Positions 32,222 to 43,999 of a stretch of 64,000 nt of DNA are shown one piece after another (position 1 is the first letter of the stretch; each line of letters begins with the position of its first letter). This DNA comes from Pteria penguin. Lineage: Eukaryota; Mollusca; Bivalvia; Pterioida; Pteriidae. Below the pieces are notes generated by a model. The model worked only from the letters and a program-made list of their open reading frames with translations. It did no database searches and was not told where the DNA came from. Both the position numbers and the translations under genes were made by a program. The DNA lies in NCBI GenBank assembly GCA_035048485.1, contig CM068590.1, positions 7,012,329 to 7,076,328 of the forward strand, in the 5' to 3' direction.

Positions 32222-32400
32222 AGGGGCAGGCTTGGTGTAGTGGCTAAGTGCTGGGCTTGGGATGCCGACGATCTGGGTTCGATTCCCGGGTTGCGCCACT
32301 ATGTTTAAGAGGTTGGTTACATGTACCTCCTGCTTCCATGTCACAATATAACTGAAAAATTGTTGAAAGCAACGTAAAACACCAATCATTACCAACCAAT
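32222..32400 (+). mobile_element. Second tRNA-headed SINE family
   Basis: Target duplication ATAATTATGTA (32211-32221, 32401-32411). The head has A-box-like TGGTGTAGTGG and B box GGTTCGATTCC in a good tRNA fold (GGGCAGGCTTGG... GGGTTGCGCC). The short body ends GCAACGTAAAACACCAA, unlike the (TCAA)n family. It lies in the centre of the fold-back element. Overlapping minus-strand frames of 64-84 codons are not genes. Confidence 0.8.
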
Positions 32401-33029
32401 ATAATTATGTATATATTCATGCTAACACACACATATACATGTATACATAAACACACATGCATACATGGTAACACACACATGCACACATAATCACACATTT
32501 TCCGCCTTTGTTAATGCATTTGTAATATTAAACAAACATTTTTATTCACAATAATATCTGCCTTTATTGTATGAAATGTTGATTTTCTGCAGTCCTCTGG
32601 ATGGTCTGAGGTAGAGAAAGGATTCATCTCTAAATACTTATCTAGAAACCCTATTCCTGGTACTACATGTATTTCAAAAGAGTTTTGGTGAAAATGTGCC
32701 ACCAACATGAATGAAGAACTGAACACAAATAGGACTGGTTAAGTCTGGTAATCATCGAAATGGCATTTTTGGGTAAGCTAAATCTTGTTTTATAACCTTT
32801 GTTTTTTCTCTCAACATTTGCTTAAATCAAAATATGAGAGATGGATAGAAGGCGCTTGTTGTATGTATATCCAAAGCAACCTCAATATCATGCTCTGTCA
32901 ACTGTAAAAAAGCTCAAAATTAAACAAACAAGATTTAAAGAGATGTTAAAAAAGCTGGACAATTCAACAATGTTGTCACCAACATATATTTATATTTTTT
33001 TCATTATCTATAAATGATATTTTAAAGTA

Positions 33030-33684
33030 AAACATTTAACTGCCCCTAGGATTTGAACCTAGACTTTCTCACTGCAATGAAAATGTATGCATGAGATGTG
33101 CTATCCAGTTACACTAAAGCAGTTTATTTTCATGTCACTCCCTATTCAGTGACATCACAATCAATCATTCAATGGGTGTCACTATATTCTGTATTGCAAT
33201 AGTACAGCCTAAAATACAAAGATCAGAGTATTGAACTAGCCCTAAAGTACAGTGATTCTGAGAAATGTCATGCATACTTAACAGTCTAGTCATACAAAGT
33301 AAAGTCTAATAACGTGTATGTATATATGTAGTAAGTTGTTACTGACCATTTGTGCGAATAAAATATGTTTCATTATTGTGTATGCGTAGCCAGTGTAATT
33401 GCGCAATCTCGCCGATCGCTTCACTCACTGTTTTCTCAATAAAATTGTGGTTCTTTGTCAAAATAACAGCTATAATGTATGTTTCTTATCATTAAATGTT
33501 GAAATCTGCTGTTAGAATCAAAATGAACCAGTGAGAATTGACCAAACTGGCCCAAATTATATGCTGCCAATGCTAACTTACCGTAGTCGACGCCATTTTG
33601 AATTCTCCTATGGGGGCAGCCATTCGGTACCCGCTTCCAGGCCTTCGTGCTTTGGCACATCGGAAGGCCTCGGGTACCAGGCTA
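33030..33684 (-). repeat. Fold-back right arm
   Basis: Complement of the left arm, with the same inward MASTT-like start plus GTAAGT donor (about 33572-33600) and the same outer hairpins. It lacks the 58-bp hairpin. Arm divergence is low but not zero, so arms are not kept strictly identical. Confidence 0.85.
33039..33123 (-). tRNA. tRNA-like sequence with enlarged anticodon loop, right arm
   Basis: Same 85-nt fold as 31407-31491 on the opposite strand. Changes fall mostly in the 20-nt loop and anticodon stem; acceptor, D and T arms are kept. Confidence 0.5.
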
Positions 33685-33796
33685 GTCTTACATGTAGTTG
33701 TTTTTAATTAAATCAAAGAAAGATAACTCCAGAATATTGTCATAAAATTGAAAGTATCCGAGATGGAACGTCTGATAACAAGGCCAGACTGTCACA

Positions 33797-34900
33797 CTTG
33801 AAGTAGGAGACTTCGTGTTTTCTATTCCCTTTTGGCAACTCTCATTCCGTAATCCCCTTTCTCCCATGAATACAACACTTCCATTTATTCAGACATCTGT
33901 CAACTTCTTCAACTCCTTAAACTTTTTATCATAATATAAGCAGTAACACATTGACATTTCCCGGTGCAACAGCACAAAATAACGGCCATTAATGACCTAT
34001 AGGGGTGCAAGACGGCCAGCATGTTTGGCGCGAATCATCATTGTACAGTATGATACTGTGTTTATTTCTAATATCAGTTGGATTTCAAGCTAAAAACTAC
34101 ATATTAGAATTTGAACTTCAAACATTTATTATTGATCATGGTACAAATGTTTACTGTTTTTTGCATCCCTGTGTGAAATCTGGACTCGTCTTTGATGTTG
34201 TTTGACCACGTGATCACGCCTAATCAATTTCATCCAATCAGACAACGATATTAATCTAGGTCTTAATAATCAGACGACCAATACATTTCGTGCAGTATTC
34301 ACCGTTATACACGTGTGAATAAGCGTATAATGACAAGTTTTTGATTAATGATTCATCGATCACAACATCTCCTATACCCTCGTTTATCCGATGAAGTGGA
34401 AAGCAATCGCTTCACCTTCGTGTTACTATTATAGCCACCCATTCGTAGTATCCAGTAGATACACATTTCAACTGTTTCACTTGAGTATTAAACATTATCT
34501 TGTTCTTAACACTCTATTAGTCTGAAGAGGCAATGAACCATGAAATGACACTGTAACGGTCAAGATGTCGATTAATCAATTATTAGTCAATCACTGCTCA
34601 GCGTGTCGTACGTAGAGAGTGTAAAGAAAACAAATCAACACGAAATTAGACTTTACAGTTAAGTACTCACTCTAATACGGAATGAAATTTAGAAGGGAAC
34701 CAGGGACATCAGATTCATACACGCATATATCTTCTGATAATTCTACGAGAGCTTACACATTGTAACCTAGATAAATTTAGACGGTTGTATTAATATTCAA
34801 TGACACGCAATGATGCTTCTTGCAGCGTTAATAACCTTGCCACAAGAGAGCCAGTTGGGGTGGATTGGGTTGGGGGTGTATTCTGTAATTTTATAATATT
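33797..34900. repeat. Array unit 3, part after Gypsy C
   Basis: Standard unit sequence from cttgaagtaggag to the restart at 34901. Frames of ~66 codons (34005-34205) recur in unit 4 and are not genes. Confidence 0.85.
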
Positions 34901-35423
34901 AAAAGATCCAAAGTGAACCAGTTCCTTAAAGGATATATCAAACACAATGTTCTTTTATTAGTTCACAAATAACCAATATTCTTTTACATGACATTCATAC
35001 TTGTAATAAAGGGTATAGAAAACCACTTTGTACAACCCCTTTCTTGAAGTAGGAGACTTCGTGTTTTCTATTCCCTTTTGGCAACTCCCATTCCGTATTC
35101 CCCTTTCTCCCATGAATACAACACTTCCATTTATTCAGACATCTGTCAACTTCTTCAACTCCTTATACTTTTTATCATAATATAAGCAGTAACACATTGA
35201 CATTTCCCGGTGCAACAGCACAAAATAACGGCCATTAATGACCTATAGGGGTGCAAGACGGCCAGCATGTTTGGCGCCAATCATCATTGTACAGTATGAT
35301 ACTGCGTTTATTTCTAATATCAGTTGGATTTCAAGCTAAAAACTACATATTAGAATTTGAACTTCAAACATTTATTTTTGATCATGGTACAAATGTTTAC
35401 TCTTTTTTGCATCCCTGTGTGAA

Positions 35424-35697
35424 GCCGGCGTGGCCTAGTGGTATCGCGTCGGACTCCTGATCGGGAGGCCGGGGTTCGAGTCCCATTCTGGTCATGCCGG
35501 TGTCATGTCTTTTTCGGATGAGACAGTAAAAACCGAGGCCCCGTGTCGTGGTATGCATGGCACGTTAAAGATCCCTCACTGCTTCGGGTGGGTCCGTTGC
35601 AAAGGTCAAAATTTGTATGCCCCGCATCAGGCCGATGCCGTCACCATATACGTGAAATATTCGTGGTGTGACGTAAAACAAAAATCAATCAATCAAT
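35424..35697 (+). mobile_element. tRNA-headed SINE, copy 3
   Basis: Target duplication CATCCCTGTGTGAA (35410-35423, 35698-35711). Head GCCGGCGTGGCCTAGTGG, B box GGTTCGAGTCC, tail (TCAA)n. The head reads 'cggactcctgatcgggagg', a variant shared with 38135-38409 and the minus copy at 54993, distinct from 'ctggacactgttttcggg' of copies 1-2. Confidence 0.9.
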
Positions 35698-35948
35698 CAT
35701 CCCTGTGTGAAATCTGGACTCGTCTTTGATGTTGTTTGACCACGTGATCACGGCTTATCAATTTTATCCAATCAGACAACGATATTAATCGAGGTCTTAA
35801 TAATCAGACGACCAATAGATTTCGTGCAGTATTCACCGTTATACACGTGTGAATAAACGTATAATTACAGGTAGTTGATTAATGATTCACCGATCACAAC
35901 ATCTCCTATACCCTCGTTTATCGATGAAGTGGAAAGCAATCGCTTTAC

Positions 35949-37269
35949 CTGTACAAACGGCCTAATGCAAGGTGAGGCCTTGTCGCCATTTCTATTTTCA
36001 ATGTATGTAAATGATCTAGAAATGCATTTGATCAATAGCTCATGTGAACCTGTTGTCTTACGTGATCTCTCTTTGTTTTTATTAATGTATGCAGATGATA
36101 CTGTATTACTTTCTGAAACACGTGATGCTTTACAGCAGCAATTAAATCAGCTTAAGACGTACAGTACGGAATGGGACATTTCTGTAAATATTGAAAAAAC
36201 AAAAATTGTTGTTTTTAGAAATGGCGGGAGATTGAGTAACCTGGATGAATGGTGGTATGATGGTTCGCCTGTAGAAGTTGTCTCCTCTTTTAATTATTTG
36301 GGTGTGACACTTAATAGCAATGGGAAATTTAACAAAACGCAAAACGTCATTGCTATGCAAGGTCGGAAATGCATGTTTAAAATTTTAAAAATCTGTAATG
36401 AAAATTTTTTAAATGTTAATACTAAACTTAATGTGTTTGATACTTATGTATCATGTGTTTTAAATTACGGTTGTGAAATATGGGGATTTCACAGTGGAAT
36501 CGATGTAGAAAAGGTTCATATGCATTTTTGTAAGCGAATTTTGAATGTCAAACGCACTACTCCGAATTTTATGGTTTATTCTGAACTAGGGAGACTCCCT
36601 TTGCATATTATACGTAAAATTCGAATAATCAAATATTGGCTGAAACTTCTAAATACTGAAAATTGTATATTACACTACTTGTATCATGAAATGTTCTCAC
36701 TTATTCCGGTACATAATACATGGTTATCAAATGTGCGTGATATTTTATGTAATTCAGGTTTTAGAGATGTGTGGGATAATCAATGTGTTTGGAACGAAAA
36801 AGCATTTTTATTTTGTTTAAAACAGCGGCTTATAGACATATTTATACAAGAGAGGGATGCTTTTATTAATGCTTCGCCAAAGTGTGTACTGTATAGATAC
36901 TTGATCGATTCGTTTTCACTTCAATATTATTTACGAAAGTCTATTCCAGCTTCTCTTGTTACTTTCCTTTCCAAGTTCAGATTATCTTCGCATACGTTGC
37001 GTATTGAACAAGGTCGCTACTATAATGTTGAAAGACATAATAGGTTATGTCAGTGTTGTAATAATAGACAAGTCGAAGATGAGTTCCATTTTGTCCTAGT
37101 GTGTCCTTTTTATAATGAAATTCGCCGTTCTTTTATCAAACCATACTCTTGGATTCGCCCTTCAATGTTTAAATTAGTACAACTTTTCTCAAATGAAAAT
37201 AAAAAGCAATTGAGTAACCTTGGGAAGTTCCTCAGAGACGCCTCTGTTTTAAAAGCTGCAATTCCTTAA
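35949..37269 (+). CDS. LINE reverse transcriptase C-terminal half with CCHC-like motif (truncated)
   Basis: The open frame begins at 35875 in array sequence, so the first ~25 codons are fusion, not element. The element part starts at NGLMQGEALSPFLFSMYVND (RT 'Q-G-x-x-L-S-P' block), then LFLLMYADDTVLLSE with the YADD catalytic pair, FNYLGVTLNSNGKF, and a thumb/connection region. Near the C-terminus is LCQCCNNRQVEDEFHFVLVC followed by PFYNEIR, a C-C-H-C type motif common at the end of Jockey/I-group LINE proteins. Missing: ORF1, endonuclease and RT fingers. No stop codons interrupt the frame, so it is probably young, but it cannot retrotranspose itself. Confidence 0.9.
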
Positions 37270-37568
37270 TTTTTTTTATTACACTTTTCAGCCGCTTGTC
37301 ACGAATATCTCACCAGTATGTATTGAAATGTATTACTTATTGTATATATTGTACTTTATGTATAGTTGGATCTATGTTAAATTATCCTATTCTGATATAA
37401 TACTGTGCATATACCTCAATGCTTTGTATCTTTCATATAATTTGTCTTTCCTCCATATGTTCTGATTCACCTGAATGATCACTTTATATATAAACGCTCT
37501 GTAATGTATTTGTTTATGCATATAAACCATGCGGTTTTTTGCCAATAAATAAACAGTAAACAGTAAAC
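35949..37568 (+). mobile_element. 5'-truncated LINE (non-LTR retrotransposon)
   Basis: Interrupts array unit 4 between ...gcaatcgctttac and cttcgtgtt. The 5' end cuts into the RT domain; the 3' end is ~290 bp of untranslated sequence ending in AATAAATAAACAGTAAACAGTAAA, a short repeat tail (written here in two overlapping ATAAA and AACAGTA pieces). No clear target duplication, as often with truncated copies. Confidence 0.85.
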
Positions 37569-38134
37569 CTTCGTGTTACTATTATAGCCACCCATTCGTA
37601 GTATCCAGTAGATACACATTTCAACTGTTTCATTTGAGTATTAAACATCACTTTGTTCTTAACACTCTATTAGTTTGAAGAAGCAATGAACCATGAAATG
37701 ACACTGTAACGGTCAAGATGTCGATTAATCAATTATTAGTCAATCACTGCTCAGCGTGTCGTACGTAGAGAGTGTAAAGAAAACAAATCAACACGAAATT
37801 AGACTTTACAGTTAAGTACTCACTCTAATACGGAATGAAATTTAGAAGGGAACCAGGGACATCAGATTCATACACGCATATATCTTCTGATAATTCTACG
37901 AGAGCTTACACATTGTAACCTAGATAAATTTAGACGGTTGTATTAATATTCAATGACACGCAATGATGCTTCTTGCAGCGTTAATAACCTTGCCACAAGA
38001 GAGCCGGGTGAGGTCAGCGTGGGGTGTGTGTGTGTGGTGGGGGGTGGGGGGAGCCTGTCTTAAAAGGGTACCCGATTCCACTATACATGTACATGTATAT
38101 ACATATGTTTAATACATGTTGGAAATTCTTTTGA

Positions 38135-38409
38135 AGCCGGCGTGGCCTAGTGGTATCGCGTCGGACTCCTGATCGGGAGGCCGGGGTTCGAGTCCCGCTC
38201 TGGTCATGCCGGTGTCATGTCTTTCGGATGAGACAGTAAAAACCGAGGCCCCGTGTCGTGGTATGCATGGCACGTTAAAGATCCCTCACTGCTTCGGGTG
38301 GGTCCGTTGCAAAGGTCAAAATTTGTATGCCCCGCATCAGGCAGATGCCGTCACCATATACGTGAAATATTCGTGGTGTGACGTAAAAAACAAAAATCAA
38401 TCAATCAAT
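38135..38409 (+). mobile_element. tRNA-headed SINE, copy 4
   Basis: Target duplication GAAATTCTTTTGA (38122-38134, 38410-38422). Closest to the apparent consensus: GTCGGACTCCTGATCGGG, GGTTCGAGTCCC, GGCACGTTAAAGATCCC, (TCAA)n tail. Confidence 0.9.
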
Positions 38410-38652
38410 GAAATTCTTTTGAGTGATCTACCATGCATGCTTCTCACTTTAAATGGGCTGGCACCTCAGAGTTTAGAACGTTGTATTCTTATCACTGATT
38501 AGAAATATAATAAACGGAGGAAGAGCGGACACCTGATTCATAGCATTGAATAGATATAGAAAATATATACATTTTGATTTTAGTAATGTATATTATCGTA
38601 GAATGTTTGACAAGACATGATTATGTTACTTGTATGATGGTGGCACCTATCC

Positions 38653-38793
38653 CAGTGGCGGATTTCGAGCAGGGGAGGGGTTTTGCCGTTATCGCCACAT
38701 ATTATTTACTATAAATCCAGATTTGATACCAAATACGGCTGAGTAGTTTGTGACATTCCTCACCCTTTTCCCAAAATCCTGGACCCGCCACTG
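38653..38793. mobile_element. hAT-like MITE (CAGTGGCGGA termini), longer form
   Basis: Starts CAGTGGCGGATTTCGAGC, ends GGACCCGCCACTG. It is 141 bp versus 69 bp for its counterpart in unit 1 (5142-5210), which looks like an internally deleted version. Confidence 0.5.
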
Positions 38794-38939
38794 CGTACTG
38801 TGCTTTACGTAAGCGATCACTCCCAGATACAGCGCGGGGATAAGTTGATATACTTTTTTGGTGTTAGGTTTGTAATGAGACGTGAAAAATGCCGTTTCAA
38901 TGTATACCGGATAAGTGTATTCTGTAATTCTATAATATT

Positions 38940-39945
38940 AAAAGATCCAATGTGAACCAGTTCCTTAAAGGATATATCAAACACAAGGTTCTTTTATTAG
39001 TTCACAAATAACCAATATTCTTTTACATGACATTCATACTTGTAATAAAGGGTATAGAAAACCGCTTTGTACAACCCCTTTCTTGATGAAGGAGACTTGG
39101 TATTTTCTATACCCTGCTCGCATCCCCCATTCCGTGTTCCGCTTTCTCCCATGAATACAACACTTCCATTTATTCAGACATCTGTCAACTTCTTCAACTC
39201 CTTATACTTTTTATCATAATGTAAGCAGTAACACATTGATATTTCCCGGTGCAACAGCACAAAATAACGGCCATTAATGACCTATAGGGGTGCAAGACGG
39301 CCAGCATGTTTGGCGCAAATCATCATTCTACAGTATGATACTGCGTTTATTTCTAATATCAGTTGGATTTTAAGCTAAAAACTACATATTAGAATTTGAA
39401 CTTCAAACATTTATTATTGATCATGGTATAAATGTTTACTGTTTTTCGCATCCCCGTGTGAAATATGGACTCGTCTTTGATGTTGTTTCACCACGTGATC
39501 ACGCTTAATCAGTTTGATCCAATCAGACAACGATATTAATCGAGGTCTTGATAATCAGACGACCAATACATTTCGTGCCGTATTCACCGTTATACACGTG
39601 TGAATAAGCGTATAATTACAAGTAGTTGATTAATGATTCACCGATCACAACATCTCCTATACCCTTGTTTGTCCGATGAAGTGGAAAGCAATCGCTTTAC
39701 CATCGTGTTACTATTAGCCACCCATTCGTAGTATCCAGTAGATACTCATTTGAAATGTTTTATTTGAATATTGAACATCACCTTGTTCTTAACACTCTTT
39801 TAGTTTGAAGAGTCAATGAACCATAAAAGGAAACGATAACGGTCAAGATGTCGATTAATCAATTATTAGTCAATCACTGCTCAGCGTGCCGTACGTAGAG
39901 AGTGTAAAGAAATCAAATCAACACGAAATTACACTTTACAGTTAA
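38940..39945. repeat. Array unit 5, part before the TTAA transposon
   Basis: Unit sequence, somewhat more diverged than units 2-4, ending at the TTAA target 39942-39945. It resumes at 46924 (TTAA) and runs to about 47265, where similarity ends. Confidence 0.85.
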
Positions 39946-40980
39946 GGTTCCGCTGGAGTCAAATCTTGTAAAAGCTGTTATTGTAAAAAATCATAGTTAT
40001 TGCATGACAGGCTGATCAGGTCGAAAGATGTAGATCATGTTACAGTAGTTATGTGCACCAATTGTTATTTTAATCATTATTTCCATAATACAGAATTCCA
40101 TTAAATAAATTAAGAATTTAAACAATTTTTCAAGAATTGCCATATCATAAAGGAAGGTTGAAGGGGTATATGAAATAAGAAATAGTTAAGTATAGTCATG
40201 ATGAGGTGCATGCGGACTATAGTTTCGTGTATTTTGCTGTTTATATTTTGCGCGCTTTCAAGATAAGAATGCCAGCTAATGACCGTGGAGGCAGCCATAC
40301 TGGCTATAACTACACACAGGGTACCTACCGCAAAAAGAAGTTTGTGGCAGGTTAATCATTTTTTTTTTGCAATGATGTGACAGTAGAAATCAATAAACAA
40401 GACATTATTTTCGATCACCATCCTGGAACTTTTACGATCGCGCATGAGTTCATCTCCTGATCCAACACTTTATATTGTCATTTTCTATGCTTTCTGGAGT
40501 AAACTTGCCGATGGAAGTGCGTAAGAAAATATTTTACATTTTATTTTTCCTTTCCTTGAGGAACTTATATTTGCCAATTTTCATAAATGATTTGCTCTGA
40601 AAGAATTAATGAAAGTGAAATACACAATGAGTGAGTGCAATTGTTAAGTAATACTTTTATATGTATATTGAACTATTTTCTCGCGTAATATTTATCGCAA
40701 AATCGAAAGTAGTAATAGGTACTTTTCTTTTCAAAAGCGAAAGAGCCGTCGTCGCAAGAACCACTGTTGTACTGAAAATAACATCGGGCGACATTGCTAA
40801 GTAAGTATGATTTATTTCTTGTGTATATATTTATTTTGTTTATATAACTGGTATTGAAATCGGACTTGCCATAATACAGAATAATCGGTGAGTATTTAAC
40901 ATGAGACATAATTTGACCGAGGCGAAACATGCATTTCCGGTAAGTGAATTAACATTTTAAAAGTTTATTTTTTTTAAGTT

Positions 40981-41031
40981 ATGGACACTTATTGCACATT
41001 TTCCAAAGAAGAAATTTTATCTGATACACCG
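40981..41031 (+). CDS. Possible first coding exon of the TTAA transposon gene
   Basis: ATG with MDTYCTFSKEEILSDTP followed exactly by the consensus donor G/GTAAGT. Upstream, more GTAAGT donors (about 40800 and 40939) may end untranslated exons. Linking it to the main exon is inference, since the acceptor is not certain. Confidence 0.4.
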
Positions 41032-41161
41032 GTAAGTAAAATTTAAAAGTAATTAATGGTGTAGGCAATGTAAACAGTGTATGGAATCTCGGCAGTGTAC
41101 ACGTGTTTGTTCAGGGTATTAGTACTTCTACAACTACTACTCTTGCAATATTCGACTTAAA

Positions 41162-43978
41162 ATGGGAAGCCATAGGACAGTAAAGAAAAGGTTTGGAGTG
41201 GCTCATGGAATGCACCAAATGAGAAGGAAGACATGCAGACCAGGAAGACCAAAAGTTTCATACAAAATCAAGAGGTGTGGTAATGTTGGAGTAATTAAAT
41301 TAAAAAATATCAAGGGTTCGACAATGACAAGAATTCCATAAAAGGTTTCGTCCAAGAAAACGATTGAGTCTTCTTCAGTTGTCAATTAGAAATGAGAAAT
41401 TGTATACATGTTTGATGTCAAGACATACTAAACTGAAGATAAGGCGAATATCAAATATATCTGGTAGTGGCTACAGAATGGTAAATTTGGATTCTTTGCA
41501 AAGTCATGTCACTGCAATAAGAATGCATGCATGTACTTGTTCATCTGCTATCGCACTTGCTGCACAAGGAATGTCACCCATCAGATTAGTATCTGAGGTA
41601 ATGTCATTTGGTCTAGCAAGTGTCCTTCGTGTAGAATGTCAAGGCTGTCAATCTATATTCAATTTTGAAACGAGTCCAAAACTTCCTGAAGGAAAGCGCT
41701 ATGATGTCGATGTACGAGCTGTTTTGGGCAGTATTGTAACTGGTAATGGTCCGTCTCATCTCAATGAGATATTTGGAACACTGAACTCTCCTTGTGTTTC
41801 CCACGTTTCATTTTCTGCCATAGAGGAAGAAATAGGAGATTGGTGGGCATCCGTCTTAGAACAAGAAATGCTACTTGCTGGGCATGAGTAGAGAGACATA
41901 GCTATTAAGAAAGGCAATTTTTACCAAGGTGTTCCAGCGATTACAGAGGCAACAGATGGTGGTTGGTGTAAGCGAAGCCATAAACACACATATAATGCTT
42001 TAGGAGGTGTAGCCATTATTATTGGATATGAAACCAAAAAGCTGTTACACATAGGGGTCCGCAATAAATACTGTATATATGTAGTTCTGCTGAGAGTAAA
42101 AGAAATTGAGCCAAGAAGTCATCGATGCTACAAAAATTGGTCTGAGAGCAGTCAATCAATGGAGTCCGACATAATTCTATAAGATTTTCTTGAGGCTGAA
42201 CGTAAGCATAGCGTCAGGTATGTGAAATTGATAGGAGATGGGGATTCCTCTGTATTTGCAAAGGTCCGAGAAGAAGTACCAATTTGGGGCAAATAGATTG
42301 TAAAAATGGAATGTGCTAATCACACTTGCAAGTGTCTAAGAACAAAATTAGAGAAATTAGTCAGCGACAATCCCCTGTATAAAGGTCAACATCATTTATC
42401 TAAAACAGAATAAAAATTGTGAGTGCAGTCAGATGTACCATAAGAATGAGGTCCTATGAAGCAAAAACATCTGGAAATAAAGAATTAGCAACCCGAATGT
42501 TAAGGAAAGATATCAAGCAGTCAGTTTTTCACATTTTTGGGGTATCATCAGAAATGTTCAAATTTTTGTAAAAACAAGAAGGCGGTGAATACAACAGATT
42601 TAAACTCGGAATTGGACAATCAAAATGATAATTCAGAACACGAGCAAACATCAGCTGAGGCATTTTCGGGTATTTTAAACGATCAAATTAATTACTGGAC
42701 AGAGGGAGCAAGTGTTGAACAGCAGGAGTGTGCAAGAAAAGGAAATGCATCGCCTATAAATGTTGAGAAATTTATATTAAATGATGTCTCTGTAATATTA
42801 AGCTCTTTGGCAGAATAAAAGGTCATTGTCTTCTGGGAGATCTTACAACCAATCTTGCAAAGAGTTGGATGCATGTGAGGTCAAAATTTGATGGTTAAAA
42901 ATTATATCACCTATGCAACCGTGAGTCCTGGCATGGCAGATGTTATGGTGGAGCATTAAGAATGAATCTTGGACCACAGTGGGCAACTAAAGTATGGCAA
43001 TCTGTAACAGCTACTGAACCAGGATTTTATTTCCAAAAGTTATATGCTAATTCAGAAAAAAAATTACAACACAGCATTAAATATAAGTCAAAACAAACAA
43101 CACGAGGTCAACGGTGGAAAAAAATTTCATCATTAAAAGTGGCTGTATCCAAGAAAGCAAGATTATCGTATGTTCCAGAGGCCCAAGATTACACACAAGA
43201 TGTATCAAAAGATGAATTGAGAAAGATTACAGACAGTTACTTAGAGAGCAATATAAATTTAGACGCAGGTCAAATTCATGATATTCAAAATTCCACACAA
43301 GCACAATCTCAATCCGGCGTTTGGCATTCACAAAGGAAAAAAAGATTAACAGCTTTTAACTTTGGCTCAATTATTAGACGTAATCCTTCCCTGAAAATCA
43401 CGAAATTTGTAAAAAAAATCGTTTATACTCTAACTTCAAATGAACAAGACATACTCGGAATGGACTTATGCAGGAAAAAATTACTTGTGAAGAATACAAA
43501 CTTAAAAAGGCAGAGGAAAATGTAAATATTCATATTGAAAGTGTTGGCTTAGTTATATCTAAAGAAAACAAATTTTTGGCGGGCAGTACGGATGGAACAG
43601 TGATTGAGAAAAATGGAGAGACAGGCCTGATTAAAATAAAAGATTTGGTCCACAATAAACCTATAAATCTATTTGAAGCTGCAGAAAAGAAAGGCTTTTG
43701 CTTGGAACTGGTGGAGGACAAATTGTGTTTGAGGAAATCCCATGATTATTATTATTAGTGTCAGGGGCTACTTAATATTTGTCAAAAACCAGGGATAGAT
43801 TTTGGTGTAAGAACAATTAATCCATATCAAATACATATTGAGAGAATCTACAGAGATAGTGACTTGTGGAGAAATGTAATGCTACCAAAACTTACAACAT
43901 CCTATTTTATTTATCTTATCGGAATTTGCTTGTCCTAGAGAGGGGAAAAGTCCTGGAATTAGTGAACCTGGTATATGG
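41162..43978 (+). pseudogene. Mutator/Kolobok-like transposase fused to YqaJ-type nuclease, main exon (decayed)
   Basis: A basic N-terminus (MGSHRTVKKRFGVAHGMHQM) is followed, after frame changes, by a transposase core: ITEATDGGWCKRSHKHTYN with first Asp (~41945), a KKLLHIGVRNKYC beta-strand block, LIGDGDSSVFAKV with second Asp (~42230), and MECANHTCKCLRTKLEKLV resembling the C/H motif of Mutator-like transposases. Around 42900 CNRESWHGRCYGGALRMNLG follows. The second half is YqaJ/lambda-exonuclease-like: SGVWHSQRKKRLTAFNFGSI (~43320), GLVISKENKFLAGSTDGTV (~43550), GLIKIK (~43635), and a closing FGVRTINPYQIHIERIYRD block. At least eight stops or shifts (e.g. ~41340, 41890, 42178, 42415, 42830, 43520). 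Exon ends at donor GTAAGT (43979). Confidence 0.75.
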
Positions 43979-43999
43979 GTAAGTATTTTATCAAAAGCT

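Larger units (their letters stand above)
30699..33684. mobile_element. Fold-back DNA element with long inverted arms (MULE/Foldback-like)
   Basis: 2986 bp bounded by perfect termini TAGCCTGGTACCCGAGG and their complement, with the 10-bp target duplication GTCTTACATG (30689-30698, 33685-33694); 10-12 bp depending on how the ends are drawn. Arms of ~650-800 bp enclose a ~1.5-kb AT-rich centre that holds a SINE but no transposase. Long arms with 9-10-bp duplications are typical of Foldback/Mutator-like elements. Each arm's outer end is itself a hairpin (GGTACCC/GGGTACC outside, AGGCCTTC/GAAGGCCT and GTGC/GCAC inside). Mobility would need a transposase in trans. Confidence 0.85.
23111..33796 (-). 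mobile_element. Ty3/Gypsy element C (duplicate of B) with fold-back insertion in its 5' LTR
   Basis: Same position in the array unit and same CTTG target duplication (23107-23110, 33797-33800) as element B. LTRs: 23111-24016 and 29873-33796, the latter interrupted by 30699-33684 plus one copy of its target duplication. It shares the RT deletion with B. It keeps the third ORF in frame but has its own extra frameshifts in pol. Confidence 0.9.
34901..38939. repeat. Array unit 4 (long variant) with SINE, LINE and SINE insertions
   Basis: Unit sequence in pieces 34901-35423, 35712-35948, 37569-38134 and 38411-38939. After removing insertions it is ~1.84 kb because it retains the segment around 38440-38930 that units 1-3 lack between their G-rich stretch and the next start. 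Contains a hAT-like mini insert at 38653-38793. Confidence 0.8.

Noticed and set aside
30699..33684. Palindrome as an assembly inversion artefact
   Set aside because: Arms differ by substitutions, a 58-bp hairpin and an ~85-bp indel, and a target duplication flanks the whole.
41203..41385. Minus-strand frames across the TTAA transposon gene (also 41613-41804, 42692-42874, 43530-43721)
   Set aside because: Antisense shadows of plus-strand transposase and nuclease segments.
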